NCBI GenBank assembly: GCA_009859145.1
Contig: VRVR01000033.1
Location: 62,001 to 126,000, forward strand
DNA from: Andalucia godoyi
Lineage: Eukaryota; Discoba; Jakobea; Jakobida; Andaluciidae
Reading direction: 5' to 3'
Length of the DNA: 64,000 bases
Positions 10,767 through 20,503 of the stretch are shown in pieces (position 1 is the stretch's first letter; the number at the start of each line of letters is the position of its first letter). The position numbers were made by a program, and so were the translations under genes. The notes beneath the pieces are model-generated. The model searched no databases and had not been told where the DNA came from. It saw nothing but the letters and a program-made list of their open reading frames with translations.

Positions 10767-10808
<42 letters not shown>

Positions 10809-11172
10809 TCCTTGAAACACACCACCAAGGGCTTGCGCATCATGCATCTTTGCTTCACCGAATGGGTAGAGTCGTCCACGAAAACGCAATCACGCAAATT
10901 CGCCAAGCGGGGAAAAAAGCGGGCTATTTCCGCATGTCTCACATGCTTCTGGAAATATGGACGAATCAACGCGTGCAGAACCAGCTAGTCGAACATTATT
11001 CTCTTGTTGTGCAAAAAACGCCTGAATAGGTGGAGCCATTTGAAATTGAAGAAAGAAATAAATAAAAGGAAGGAAATAAGGGAGGATTTATAATTATAAT
11101 TTTAATTTTAATTCAATTTAAAATATCAAAAAAACAGAAACACAAACAGAAACAGAAACAGAAACATTTTCA
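10737..11172. repeat. Divergent spacer with (GT)n and AGAAAC repeats
   Basis: The spacer lies between the divergently transcribed chaperonin and helicase genes and must hold both promoters. It contains a (GT)n run of about 18 units at 10770-10807, an AT-rich palindrome-like stretch (TTATAATTATAATTTTAATT) at about 11087-11106 and an AGAAAC tandem at about 11134-11165 just upstream of the helicase ATG. Confidence 0.6.
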
Positions 11173-14100
11173 ATGTTTGTTGGCTTTCGGATGCATCGGT
11201 ATTCGTCTCCAGCTCAATATGCGCCGGAGTCGGGTCCGAGCCCGCTTCATACACCGATGGTGATGAGGGAGATGGACGGCTCGATCAATGGTGTTTTGGA
11301 AGTCGTGTTACTGGAATGGGCCGCGGAGCTGTTTCCTTATATTCCTCGGCAGCTGCTTTGTCCATTGTTGAGAGCGTCGCAAATAATACCTGTGCACACA
11401 GTCTGGCTCCCTAATGCTCCAATAGTCAACCTGGATCAGTTAAGGTTGCTGAACATCCCGAATTGTAATGGCCGTGCCACGCTTTTTGACAGTCTCGCTG
11501 CGGTGCTGAGATCCATCAAGCAAGCCTACTATGCCGGAAATCCACTTCCGGTGTTTTCTTTGGAGCAAATGGCATGCGAGCATTCTTCGAACCGCATTAT
11601 GATGGATGCTGTTCTTCAGACCATTCTTGATTTTGAAATGTTTACGGAAAACGGATATCTACATTCGTCGCAAGTTGACAAGTTCCCAAGGCCCGCAGAG
11701 ATTTTGACTTTGTGGGAGAAAACGGTTATTTCCAATTTGAATGCAAGCACGGTTGCTTCGGCCCAGTTCCTAACTGCTGACCTGCCGAACGGGCTTCGAC
11801 GCGGTAATCAAGCTGATCCATCGTCTCGAGGATGCGCTACGGTGTCGCCGTCGGTTTCGTTTGTCTGCGATGGCCATGAAACGGCGAGTCGTCGAGACTT
11901 TATTGTCGAGAATTTCTTTTTTGACAATGTGTATTTGATTGCTCCGATCGTCATCTCACGACCGTATGAAAAGGAGAGCTATCAATGGATGAGAATAGAG
12001 GATGCATGTGGCCTCGGTTGTGAATTTGTCGCAGGTCTCGAACACACAGAAACGGAACGTCCCGCAGTGTGCATTCGGCCCGGAGGATGCTACGCCTTTT
12101 CAGTTGTCATTGACAGTTCTGTACTTCGGAACAGCCTCCCCAGCGCAAAATCTGCAGTGCAGAATACCAATTTGAGCTTTCTGTTCTACTTGACGAACCC
12201 TGCAGCGCAAAAGCCGTTTGTCGTGTCCCGGTCGATTCTTGTGTCTTGCAGAAATACCAGGACGTCGCTCATCAATGGAGAAGACTTCGCTTCTTTTGCA
12301 GACGACAGTTCCAGGACAATTGGACATCGTCCGAACGTTGATGCAAGCCCATTTGTTTCAGAATCGATTGGGGCTCTGTTGTCCAGGCCGGCAGCGAAAA
12401 TCTTCGCGTCGCCTTCTTTCACGTCGTTGCCCTCTTGGTATGGCCTGCAGCGCGCCAGACTGACGGAAATGGAGAGGAATTCAAAGGCAGTGGAGTGCGT
12501 TCGCTCGTCGAAGCATTTTACGAGTCAGTGCCGTGCGCTTGATTTGGAGTCACGGACACAAGAAAAAGAATATGAAACCTACAACATGTATGAATGTTCG
12601 GTGGAGTTTTCCAATGCTGGTCGATCGGATTGTGCTCTGGCCGCGTTTTCTGTCCCGGGTCTGCTGGAGTCTCGTCCTCCGTTGTACATTTCATCGAGTG
12701 TTGCCATACGGATCAAACGCGAGCCGCAATTCGAGTTTCGAGGGGTTGTCATTGAAGCTTTGGTTGCTTCCGGAAACGTGAAGGTGCTGCTCGCAGTGGA
12801 GTGCATGTCTCTTGCCTTCCGTGGTGCGACAAATTCCCGCTTCAACAACGTCGAGTGTTGTGTCCGTTTTGAACCGGACAACACTACATTCAAGGTGATG
12901 CGGTCCCTTGTTCACCTGGCGTCAATGAATTCTCATGTTAGTCAGTTGGCGATGCCCTCATCTGCAGACCGGCAACCTAGGTCTCCGACCACCTCTGGTG
13001 TGTGGGATGCCGCCATGTGGCACTACTCGTTTTTGAACAGTCATCAACAGTCTGCCGTTCGGTCTGTTCTTAACAATCGACATGGCTCCCGTGCGTTTTG
13101 TATCTGGGGCCCGCCAGGAACCGGAAAATCGGTCACGGTGATTGAATGCGTCCTTCAAATTTTCGCCTCTTCTGGAAGGACGCGCCGCGCGCCCCACGTC
13201 CTCCTCTGTGCGCCCTCCAATTATGCAGCGGACCTCTTGGTGATGAAGTTGTCCGACATGTTGCTCCAGTACGGGGATCATCCATTGGCGCTGCCGAGTG
13301 CCAAGCAGACCATTTTTCGCTTGAACGACCCGCGAAGAACATATGCGTCGACGCCACAGTCTGTAATTCCTTTCTGCTGCGTTAACAAGGATGGCATCTT
13401 CGAGGTTCCTGAATCGAGGATTGGTTCTCTTGGGCGGTACAAAGTAATCGTCACGACCTGCATGTCTGCCGCTTTGCTGCTGGAGAGCTATCCCGTGAGC
13501 ACGTTTTCTCATGTCTTTGTCGACGAAGCTGCCCAAGCACTGGAGGCTGAGACGTATGCCGCAGTTTGCTGTTCTGGTAGGGATACGTCAATTATCCTGT
13601 CGGGCGATCCGCTCCAGCTTGGCCCGGTGGTCCATGATCGACACGCCATCAATGATTTTGGCCTTCACCGATCACTCATGGAACGGCTCCTTATGCACTC
13701 CCCTGGTTCTGCGTACGGAGAGCACTTGGTTGGGTTGCACAACTCACCACAGAATGAAGATGTTGTTGTGAAGCTCCTGCACAACTACCGCTCCAAGCAG
13801 GAGATTCTGGATTTTTCGTCTTCCATATTTTACTCGGGTGAGCTAATTGCTTCTTCGCGGAGCCCGGAGCTTTCGGTTTTGGATGGTTTTGAACTTGGCT
13901 TGCCCACGTCAAACGGCTTCGATGAAGACAGCTGGATATTGCCGACAAGCACGAATCCTTGCGTGTTTCTCCACTGTGAAGGGACACAGAAACGGGCCTC
14001 CGATCATTCTGTGTCTTGGTTCAACGAACAGGAAGCGAATGCCGTTGTCGACGTTGTCAAGCAAGTGTGCCGCACGTTGCATGCATCCCATTCGCCGATC

Positions 14101-14622
14101 CTTCTCAGTGAAGTGACGGTCATTGCCACGTTCCGCAGTCAGGTTTCTCTGGTCCGGTCGAAACTCCGGCAATGCAATCTGTCCGCGGTCAACGTCGGCA
14201 CCGTGGACGATGTCCAAGGACAGGAATCCTTGGTTGTTATTCTGACATCTGTGATTTCACGCCTTCCAGGGAAAAGAGTTTCTTCTGGGGGTGATGCAAT
14301 ACTGGATGCTGTATCGAATCCAAATCGACTGAACGTTGCACTTTCGAGAGCGAAGGCATTGAACGTTGTGATTGGAAATGCACGCATCTTGCGCCGTTTG
14401 TCCGAGCACTGGAAACAAGTTTTGGATCTGTTCATTGCAAAAGAGGCTTATTTTGGCCCGCTGTTGACGAGGACCATCGGTCCTCCGTCCGTTCTTCAAG
14501 AGGATGACCGCGACAGCCAGCTAGATGATGGTGAAGACATAGACGGTCTTATCAAGTCCTTCAACGCGAGCTGGCCAGCTCCGATTGAAAAGAGGGACAT
14601 TGGGTGGCAGTCGTTCGTTTGA
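11173..14622 (+). CDS. MOV10/UPF1-class superfamily 1 RNA helicase
   Basis: The protein has 1149 aa. The C-terminal half carries a complete SF1B helicase core: Walker A GPPGTGKS (about residue 646), Walker B VDEAAQ (about 782), motif III GDPLQLGP (about 810), motif IV HNYRSKQ (about 869), motif V VDDVQGQES (about 1010) and motif VI RLNVALSRAK (about 1051). Motif spacing and the DEAA box match the MOV10/Armitage/SDE3 branch more than DNA2 or Senataxin. That branch unwinds RNA 5'-3' and acts in RNA silencing or control of retroelements in the cytoplasm. The N-terminal 600 residues are divergent, with no CH zinc domain of UPF1 type. Start at the first ATG (11173). The silencing role is inferred from the family only. 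Confidence 0.88.
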   Translation: MFVGFRMHRYSSPAQYAPESGPSPLHTPMVMREMDGSINGVLEVVLLEWAAELFPYIPRQLLCPLLRASQIIPVHTVWLPNAPIVNLDQLRLLNIPNCNGRATLFDSLAAVLRSIKQAYYAGNPLPVFSLEQMACEHSSNRIMMDAVLQTILDFEMFTENGYLHSSQVDKFPRPAEILTLWEKTVISNLNASTVASAQFLTADLPNGLRRGNQADPSSRGCATVSPSVSFVCDGHETASRRDFIVENFFFDNVYLIAPIVISRPYEKESYQWMRIEDACGLGCEFVAGLEHTETERPAVCIRPGGCYAFSVVIDSSVLRNSLPSAKSAVQNTNLSFLFYLTNPAAQKPFVVSRSILVSCRNTRTSLINGEDFASFADDSSRTIGHRPNVDASPFVSESIGALLSRPAAKIFASPSFTSLPSWYGLQRARLTEMERNSKAVECVRSSKHFTSQCRALDLESRTQEKEYETYNMYECSVEFSNAGRSDCALAAFSVPGLLESRPPLYISSSVAIRIKREPQFEFRGVVIEALVASGNVKVLLAVECMSLAFRGATNSRFNNVECCVRFEPDNTTFKVMRSLVHLASMNSHVSQLAMPSSADRQPRSPTTSGVWDAAMWHYSFLNSHQQSAVRSVLNNRHGSRAFCIWGPPGTGKSVTVIECVLQIFASSGRTRRAPHVLLCAPSNYAADLLVMKLSDMLLQYGDHPLALPSAKQTIFRLNDPRRTYASTPQSVIPFCCVNKDGIFEVPESRIGSLGRYKVIVTTCMSAALLLESYPVSTFSHVFVDEAAQALEAETYAAVCCSGRDTSIILSGDPLQLGPVVHDRHAINDFGLHRSLMERLLMHSPGSAYGEHLVGLHNSPQNEDVVVKLLHNYRSKQEILDFSSSIFYSGELIASSRSPELSVLDGFELGLPTSNGFDEDSWILPTSTNPCVFLHCEGTQKRASDHSVSWFNEQEANAVVDVVKQVCRTLHASHSPILLSEVTVIATFRSQVSLVRSKLRQCNLSAVNVGTVDDVQGQESLVVILTSVISRLPGKRVSSGGDAILDAVSNPNRLNVALSRAKALNVVIGNARILRRLSEHWKQVLDLFIAKEAYFGPLLTRTIGPPSVLQEDDRDSQLDDGEDIDGLIKSFNASWPAPIEKRDIGWQSFV

Positions 14623-14967
14623 CACTGCTATTTTCGTTCCCTGCTCTTTCATGTTGTTGCTTGCTCTAAACACGAGCCAAAAAGCAAAAAAGCCTTCTTT
14701 TCCAACTGTAGTTCATGCCCACCCCTGGATGAATTTTAAAAAACCCAATGTTTAGGCAATTTCCAAATTTGGTTCTCGCCGGACTTTTTTCTTATCCTTT
14801 CAATCGGTCAAAAAGAAACGGTCTCCCTCTGTTTTGTATTAATTTTATTATTATTATTATTTGTTGGTGTTGTTTAAATTTTTTGCTCTTCATTTTCGCG
14901 CTGCACAGTTCATACACTGGAATTTGTGATACGGGTTCTCGCCTCGCTGTTTTGATGAGCAGTGGGA
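14623..14967. other. Spacer with (TTA)n and an upstream ATG
   Basis: The spacer is T-rich, with a short TTATTATTATTATT run at about 14842-14858. An ATG at 14954, out of frame with the RING gene, would encode a 13-residue upstream peptide (MSSGNEGSAWKTV), a possible uORF. No other gene was seen. Confidence 0.45.
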
Positions 14968-16449
14968 ATGAAGGTTCCGCCTGGAAAACGGTATAGATCG
15001 GCGACAGGAAGTCCGATTCTTGTTGAATGTGTTGCATCGAAACGTGGCGACAACTGCTCAGATGACGTGACTGACGAGGATTGCGACAGCAGTGTTGCGG
15101 ATTTGGATCATTCGGTCCAGGTAGTGAATCACCGAGTTGAGGGTCGAAAGGCTTCTATTTCATCTTGTTCTTCATCCTTTCCAACTGCTTCGCAAGCTTC
15201 TTCGTCGAACAGCAAAATTGTAATTGAAGATGGTGGGGATGATACGGATGCCGGCGAGTGTGAATTGAGCTGCCCGAGACTGGTGGATTCTGATTTATCA
15301 CAGCTTCGGAAAGATGAAGAGTTTGCAAGAATGCTCCAGGAAGAAGAAGATCGAGTTGCTCAGAATCTTGCAAAACTGGAAAAGGCACTTTCCTGGACTG
15401 ATCAGCAACTGGCGCTGCGACTCGCTCGAGAAGAAGAGGAAGCGGCGGCTCGTGCTCATCAACGAATTGCTGAAGAAAAAGAAAGGCAACAGAAGGTGGA
15501 GCGTCAGCGGGAAAGAGATCGAGAGAGGGATCTTGAAAGGCAGCGACAGCTTCTTTATGAAGAACAACGTGCGAGACTTTTAGACGCAGCCGACGATGAT
15601 GATATATCTGAAGAATACGCTAACTGTGCAGAAATAGACAACGACGATCCGGATGAGGATTGTGACAGCAGTACTAACCGCAACAGCAGTCTTCACTATG
15701 ATGGTGGGAACGTTGGTGGTGTTGGCTTTGCCCCGACTACGAGTGCGAGTGCGAGTGGTGATAGAGGTGATGTTGAGCGTCATTGTGCAACAATTGAGCA
15801 TCGCAATCGTGATGAACCTCTTCGAAGTAATCAGAGAAGCAGTCTGGCTGGTTTATTCGGCAATTATCGACAGAACCGAGAACAACAACGAGCCTTGTTC
15901 GCAAGCAGATATGATGCACACCTCCAAGCGCAAATCCAGGCGCAAGTAGAAACTCGATCAAGAGCTCAGCAGGTTACAAGAACACGGAGACGCGAAAGGA
16001 CACCGGTGTACGAGCCGCCCTTTCTTTCGAACTGGCGCATGGGACCATCTGCAGATTACTATGAGAATCCGACTTCCGCGCCGTCGGGACACTCTGACAT
16101 TTTGCGACGTCTTGAGCAAAACGGGGGCGACTTCAAGCCTGATGATTACGACTTGCTGCTCCGACTAGACGAAGAAATTCGGAGAAGTGACACAAAGGAC
16201 AAGCTTGACGTGGGTGTTGCGACTACTCTTCCCGAGTTTCAGCTGACGATCAAAGATGTCGAAAGCATTCAGAAGTCCACAGAGAAGAACTGTCCAATTT
16301 GCTTGACGGACTTTGAAGTCGGAGACAGCGTCAAAATGCTTCCTTGCATGCATCGCTTTCATGCAGACTGCATCGTTCCCTGGCTCGTGCAACACTCTTC
16401 TTTGTGCCCGGTGTGCAAGCTCGATGTGTCCAAGAACGTCCTTTCATAG
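14968..16449 (+). CDS. RING-H2 E3 ubiquitin ligase with coiled coil
   Basis: The frame opens with GTG at 14962; the first ATG is at 14968, giving 493 aa. The C-terminus is a canonical RING-H2 finger (about residues 440-485): CPIC, then C-x-H-x-F-H in PCMHRFHADC and finally CPVC. It should bind an E2 and transfer ubiquitin. Residues of about 110-215 form a highly charged helix rich in Glu and Arg, and its start (DEEFARMLQEEEDRVAQNL) resembles ubiquitin-interacting or E3-associated helices. The middle is disordered and acidic. No transmembrane helix was seen, so it is a soluble, RNF-type ligase. Substrates are unknown. Confidence 0.88.
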   Translation: MKVPPGKRYRSATGSPILVECVASKRGDNCSDDVTDEDCDSSVADLDHSVQVVNHRVEGRKASISSCSSSFPTASQASSSNSKIVIEDGGDDTDAGECELSCPRLVDSDLSQLRKDEEFARMLQEEEDRVAQNLAKLEKALSWTDQQLALRLAREEEEAAARAHQRIAEEKERQQKVERQRERDRERDLERQRQLLYEEQRARLLDAADDDDISEEYANCAEIDNDDPDEDCDSSTNRNSSLHYDGGNVGGVGFAPTTSASASGDRGDVERHCATIEHRNRDEPLRSNQRSSLAGLFGNYRQNREQQRALFASRYDAHLQAQIQAQVETRSRAQQVTRTRRRERTPVYEPPFLSNWRMGPSADYYENPTSAPSGHSDILRRLEQNGGDFKPDDYDLLLRLDEEIRRSDTKDKLDVGVATTLPEFQLTIKDVESIQKSTEKNCPICLTDFEVGDSVKMLPCMHRFHADCIVPWLVQHSSLCPVCKLDVSKNVLS

Positions 16450-17355
16450 TCTTGTTCTGGTGATGATTGTTTCCATGTCGATCCATCACTGCTGCACATG
16501 CTGACATCGGGCCACCTCAGCGATTCCGTACTTCGTCGCCTTTGTGCAGCGGTCGCGGAGCGGAATTGAAAGTGGTCCCACGTCAGCATTTCTGGGTGTG
16601 CAACCTTGCATCGAATGCGACGTTGGCCACGAAACACAATGTTGGGACGTCTCAAACTTCGGCAGCAATATATGACATCATAGCTCCCGCATAAAGCTCG
16701 CGAACGTTCGGCGTTAAGGTCGAGAATCGTTGGTTAAAATGATTTTTCAGTTTAAATCATTTAAAAAAAAGAAGTGCGAATGTACTGCAGCTTTTTCAAA
16801 AAAAATCCGAGCAGCGGACGACGATGCCTACATTGTACACTAACCACGGATAATCATCGCTGATCACCCATAATCAATGCTGCAACCCAACAACATGCAT
16901 AATGCAACGCGCCGGCGTGTTTATAAAGGGATTTCGTGATCAACATGGGGCGAAACGAATCGGGCATCGTGTGACAGAGTTGTTAAGATAGCAAACGCAT
17001 GGCACGTGGCAGTGTTTTAGTTTGCGTGCGCTTTGGATTGCTTCGTCATACCGCAGTAAGTGGCAACGGTACTCGAATCAAAACAAACTATTAGCAAATT
17101 AAAACGCGAAGAGAGACATCTCGTTTTTTATTTAGCTCTAACTGGATGAGAAAAACCCTGTGCTAGGATTTCAACTTCCAAGCATTTTCCTAAAGACAGC
17201 GAGGGGAAGCGGGACGAAATAAAACACGATATGAGCAGTTCAGTTGTAGTTTTTTCCCTTCCTTTTTTTTCCATTTTTTATTTTTATTTTTATTTTATTT
17301 TGGTTTGCACGAGACTGGGAGCCAGAGAGCGGACGACAGAACGAAAAGAACAAAC
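16450..17355. other. 0.9-kb spacer holding dispersed repeat A
   Basis: Apart from the repeat copy at 16826-17069 and a T-rich tract at 17250-17300 just before the next ATG, no gene was seen. Confidence 0.5.
16826..17069 (+). repeat. Dispersed repeat family A, copy 2 (internally deleted)
   Basis: The copy aligns over its whole length with 25575-25946, from GCCTACATTGTACACTAACC to GTGGCAACGG, at high identity. It lacks about 125 bases that copy 3 carries after AACATGCAT. The short word ATGCA flanks the missing block, which suggests a deletion between short direct repeats or an insertion in copy 3. No long open frame; no transposase. Confidence 0.85.
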
Positions 17356-17676
17356 ATGTCTGGAGCAATGGACGAGGAAAAGCTGCGCAGATTCCTGGAA
17401 GCGAGGTCCATGTTTCGAAGGCTTCTGCTTCGAGGACTTCGTGCCGCAGCCGTGTTTTCTGCGGGTGTTGGCATTCTCGCATACACATGGTCAAATAAGC
17501 AGGAGGAAAAAGGAAGAGCAGCGGCGGCTGCGACGGCTGCTCAGAACGTCGGTGCGTCTTCTAGACTCGTCAAGGAATTGCGCGAATTCGGATATGAAAA
17601 CGACGACGGCTCCTCCACCGCCGATCATTCTTCCATTCCTGAATCCAACTCGTCGTCATCCTCATCGTCGTCGTAA
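17356..17676 (+). CDS. Small single-pass membrane protein, 106 aa
   Basis: The open frame begins upstream with TTG; the first ATG is at 17356 (MSGAMDEEKLRRFLEARS). An amphipathic basic segment precedes one hydrophobic helix (AAAVFSAGVGILAYTW, about residues 28-43). After it come an Ala-rich linker, a conserved-looking LVKELREFGYEND segment and a terminal Ser run. The basic helix plus one membrane span resembles small mitochondrial inner-membrane or respiratory-chain assembly proteins, but I cannot name a family. An overlapping 246-aa frame in another phase looks like a shadow. Confidence 0.55.
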   Translation: MSGAMDEEKLRRFLEARSMFRRLLLRGLRAAAVFSAGVGILAYTWSNKQEEKGRAAAAATAAQNVGASSRLVKELREFGYENDDGSSTADHSSIPESNSSSSSSSS

Positions 17677-18039
17677 CCACCGCATAGATTGTAAAGAAAT
17701 GTCGTTTATTCGTTCGTTCCGTTTATTCATTTCCTTTTATCCGGTGTTTAGTGTTGGCGATTGTTTTTTGATTGACCGCCAAACAGACAGTCGCAACATA
17801 CAGCCGCTGCTGTCCATCATGCACCATCTTTCATTTCCTGATAGGCATTTAAGCACCTTCTTGGTTTTCCTTTTTTGGATGGGTCCGCGACTCATGCCTC
17901 AAGACTCACGTGAGGTTGATCCCATGCTGTTGCGTTCTGTTATTATTATTAATATTTTACTTTGTAGTTGAATTCTGCGCAGTTTTTTATCGGGATTTGG
18001 ATGTATCTGGCCTTGAGATCCTTTTTTTGTGCGTATTAA
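17677..18039. other. Spacer, nothing recognised
   Basis: The spacer contains the 3' untranslated region of the small membrane protein and the promoter side of the WD40 gene, with TTATTATTATTAATATT at about 17940-17957. No gene was seen. Confidence 0.4.
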
Positions 18040-20037
18040 ATGTCGTCGCAGTCTCAGCCCCACTTGATACGAAAGACCCAGGGATCGGAAGCTTCAAAGG
18101 CAGCGCCACACGGACCACCACATGCAGGAGCATCCAAACGGCCCGACACACAGTATTCGAGGCAAGATGGATACAGTGTCGACGTTCTTCCATTGGCAAA
18201 ACCGCCAAAGTCGACGACAACTTCGGCTGTGCAGACTGCGCCGCTTTCTCTCAAGGCTGCTGCTTCTCAGACACTAAAGTACGCTTTTGGGAATCCGGCT
18301 TCTGTGTCGGTCTCGAGCCAGGCCGATCCGCTTTTTGCAGGCTCGCAGTTCCTTGAGGAACACCGCGAGTTCATGGACACTCCGCAGTTTGTGCGATTTT
18401 TGGCGAGTGTAAGTCCGTCGGTTTTCCAGCAGCTTGAGCAGAATTTAAAGACGAACTACGGGAATTCGGCTGGTTCGCGTCGGTCGATGCAGAATCTCGA
18501 CAAGAGTGCTCTTGTCGCATCGCTGCGATTGCCAGATTGGTGGAAATCAGTTCCAGAGGACGATGTCGCATCCCCCGAGGATTTCCTATCTTCTTCGACT
18601 GCTCGCCATGCGGCTGCGGGCGGTTCGCTGAAACCTTCTTCAGGAGTGGAAAGCGATGTTCGGGCTGCTCGTTTGAAAAAGTTTGAGGCAAAGGCGTCCA
18701 CTACCTCGTTGCACAGAGCTGCAGAACCAAGGCATCATTCACTCAATTCATACTGTTTGTCGTGGAATTCGACGGGAAATGTGCTTGCTGCAGGCTACTT
18801 GAATTCTGCGGTTTCTTCGATTTGCAACGAAAACGGTGCGTTCGCACTCTGGAATTTGCAAAGCCGCAAATTGGATCCTTCAAATCCGCAGTGGATGATG
18901 GAAACGACATCGTATGTATCGTTTCTGGTGTTCCACCCCGTGCTTCCCTCGCTGCTGGCTGTGGGCACGTACCACGGAGAAGTGATTGTATACGAAGGAG
19001 ACAGGCTCGTTGCTTCGTCCGAAATGAACGACGCGAGGTCGCATCGAGAGTCCGTCACTTCCATGACGTGGCTTTCAGATCCGGTGGATACGAATGCTCT
19101 GTGGCTCGCAACGTGCTCAACTGATGGCAAAATACTCGTCTGGAACTTGGCAGATAAGCTCGACCATCCACGTCAGGGATTTGCGGTTCGTGCAAAGGGC
19201 GGAGTTCTCAACGGAATTACAAGCTGTGCTCCCTTGTTCATTCCTTCGTTTGCAAACCGCGTTCCTCCGATTCAGTCGCCGTTTCTTTGCGGATTTGAAA
19301 TGGGATCCATCGCTCGGTGTGCACTATCCTTGTCTTCCCTGACCCGCGATGGCCCGCATTCGGGCGCGGATTATAAATCAAAGTCGAATTCCCGAAACGG
19401 GGCTGGAAATGTTCCTGGACGGAAACAACGTAATGTGGATTACGATGGTGATGGTGATGATGGTGATGATGATAATGATAGAGGTGGTATTGGTAGTGCT
19501 GGAGGCAGAAATGGAAACGGAGGCGGGAACGGGACTGGTGACGAGGTGTCGCTCGGTGCTTGTTTGCAAGTCATGTTTGAGCCAGGTCACGTTGGCCCTG
19601 TGACCGACATCTCCGGCTCGCCGTTCCACCGAAACATGTTCCTGACTTGTGCGACCGACGGAATTGCAAAACTGTGGTCACTCATGTCACCGCACTCCCC
19701 CCGGCTTGTTCTGGAACCTGGCTCCGCGACAGCAGTGCTCTCCTGTCACTTTTCGTCGGCGCGACCATTGGTGTTCGCTCTTGCATTGGCCACAGGCTCT
19801 GTGCTGATTTACGATCTTACAATGGCAGAACTTACCCCCAGCTGCACCCTTGCTCCGCCGCAAGGAGCAGGTGCGTGCTTCCGGGTGAGGTTTGGTCCGC
19901 TGGATGGAACCACAATTGCGTGTGCATATGCAGACGGATCCACTTGTGTGTGGAAGCTTGCGGAAGACTTTGGAACGCTGCAAGCCGGTGAACAAGCCGC
20001 ACTCGATCGGCTCGCAGAAGGAGAATATTCTCTGTAA
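18040..20037 (+). CDS. WD40 protein, WDR34-like dynein-2 intermediate chain
   Basis: The protein has 665 aa. The N-terminal 230 residues are disordered. From about residue 235 there are seven-blade-type WD repeats: SLNSYCLSWNSTGNVLAAG, LPSLLAVGTYHGEVIVYE, HRESVTSMTWLSDP with CSTDGKILVWN, VTDISGSPFHRNMFLTCATDGIAKLWS and a final YADGSTCVWKLAED. The 'VGTYHGEV.VYE' and 'H...V..M.WL.DP' blocks match dynein intermediate chains, especially WDR34/DYNC2I2, which drives retrograde intraflagellar transport. An Asp/Gly/Asn-rich insert (about residues 465-505, encoded by GATGGTGATG-type repeats) interrupts the propeller. The alternative is another axonemal or cytoplasmic intermediate chain. It implies the organism builds a cilium. 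Confidence 0.75.
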   Translation: MSSQSQPHLIRKTQGSEASKAAPHGPPHAGASKRPDTQYSRQDGYSVDVLPLAKPPKSTTTSAVQTAPLSLKAAASQTLKYAFGNPASVSVSSQADPLFAGSQFLEEHREFMDTPQFVRFLASVSPSVFQQLEQNLKTNYGNSAGSRRSMQNLDKSALVASLRLPDWWKSVPEDDVASPEDFLSSSTARHAAAGGSLKPSSGVESDVRAARLKKFEAKASTTSLHRAAEPRHHSLNSYCLSWNSTGNVLAAGYLNSAVSSICNENGAFALWNLQSRKLDPSNPQWMMETTSYVSFLVFHPVLPSLLAVGTYHGEVIVYEGDRLVASSEMNDARSHRESVTSMTWLSDPVDTNALWLATCSTDGKILVWNLADKLDHPRQGFAVRAKGGVLNGITSCAPLFIPSFANRVPPIQSPFLCGFEMGSIARCALSLSSLTRDGPHSGADYKSKSNSRNGAGNVPGRKQRNVDYDGDGDDGDDDNDRGGIGSAGGRNGNGGGNGTGDEVSLGACLQVMFEPGHVGPVTDISGSPFHRNMFLTCATDGIAKLWSLMSPHSPRLVLEPGSATAVLSCHFSSARPLVFALALATGSVLIYDLTMAELTPSCTLAPPQGAGACFRVRFGPLDGTTIACAYADGSTCVWKLAEDFGTLQAGEQAALDRLAEGEYSL

Positions 20038-20503
20038 GTACTGCTGCACCAGTGCACCCGGTTTTTTTGTTTTTATTTTTATTTTTATGAATTGTTATTT
20101 TTTTAATTATTAATCTCAATCAACTGCGCCCCCGCTTCGGTCTGTTTCAGCAACACAGCACTCCTCCCGTGTGATCGCATGTCACACTCTGGTAGATCGT
20201 CAACTACATCATCGGTACGCATCTCAGTCCTCCTTGCCTTGTGTGTTCTCGCAGCGGTTTCATCGTGCCTTTTGTGAATCATAAAAGTTACATTTTGAAA
20301 TCGCTGATCATTTAGTGTCGTCACATGTCGACCACTGAAGCTTCGAAAGCTGCCGAGAGGAAATACATAATAGCAAACAAAGACGAGAAAGCATTGAGAG
20401 GACCGCTCGTTCTTTCTCTTTTGCACACCAGGTGTAACAAACGGATAAAGGGTGTGTGGTGGCGGAACAGAAGAAGAAGCAAAGAGAAGGGGGAGAAAAA
20501 CGA
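20038..20503. other. Spacer, possible cryptic splice sites
   Basis: A consensus donor (GTAAGT) overlaps the stop codon of the WD40 gene and a TTTCAG acceptor lies near 20146-20151. Splicing would replace the stop with a tail of about 40 residues. The unspliced C-terminus already matches the family end, so I keep the stop at 20037. No other gene was seen. Confidence 0.4.

Noticed and set aside
17231-17971. 246-aa plus-strand frame over the small membrane protein
   Set aside because: It overlaps the better-supported 106-aa frame in another phase and reads as translated T-rich and repeat sequence.
20033-20280. Possible intron (GTAAGT ... TTTCAG) replacing the stop of the WD40 gene
   Set aside because: The splice sites are good, but the added tail of about 40 residues is hydrophobic and unlike the family end; the unspliced C-terminus already matches.
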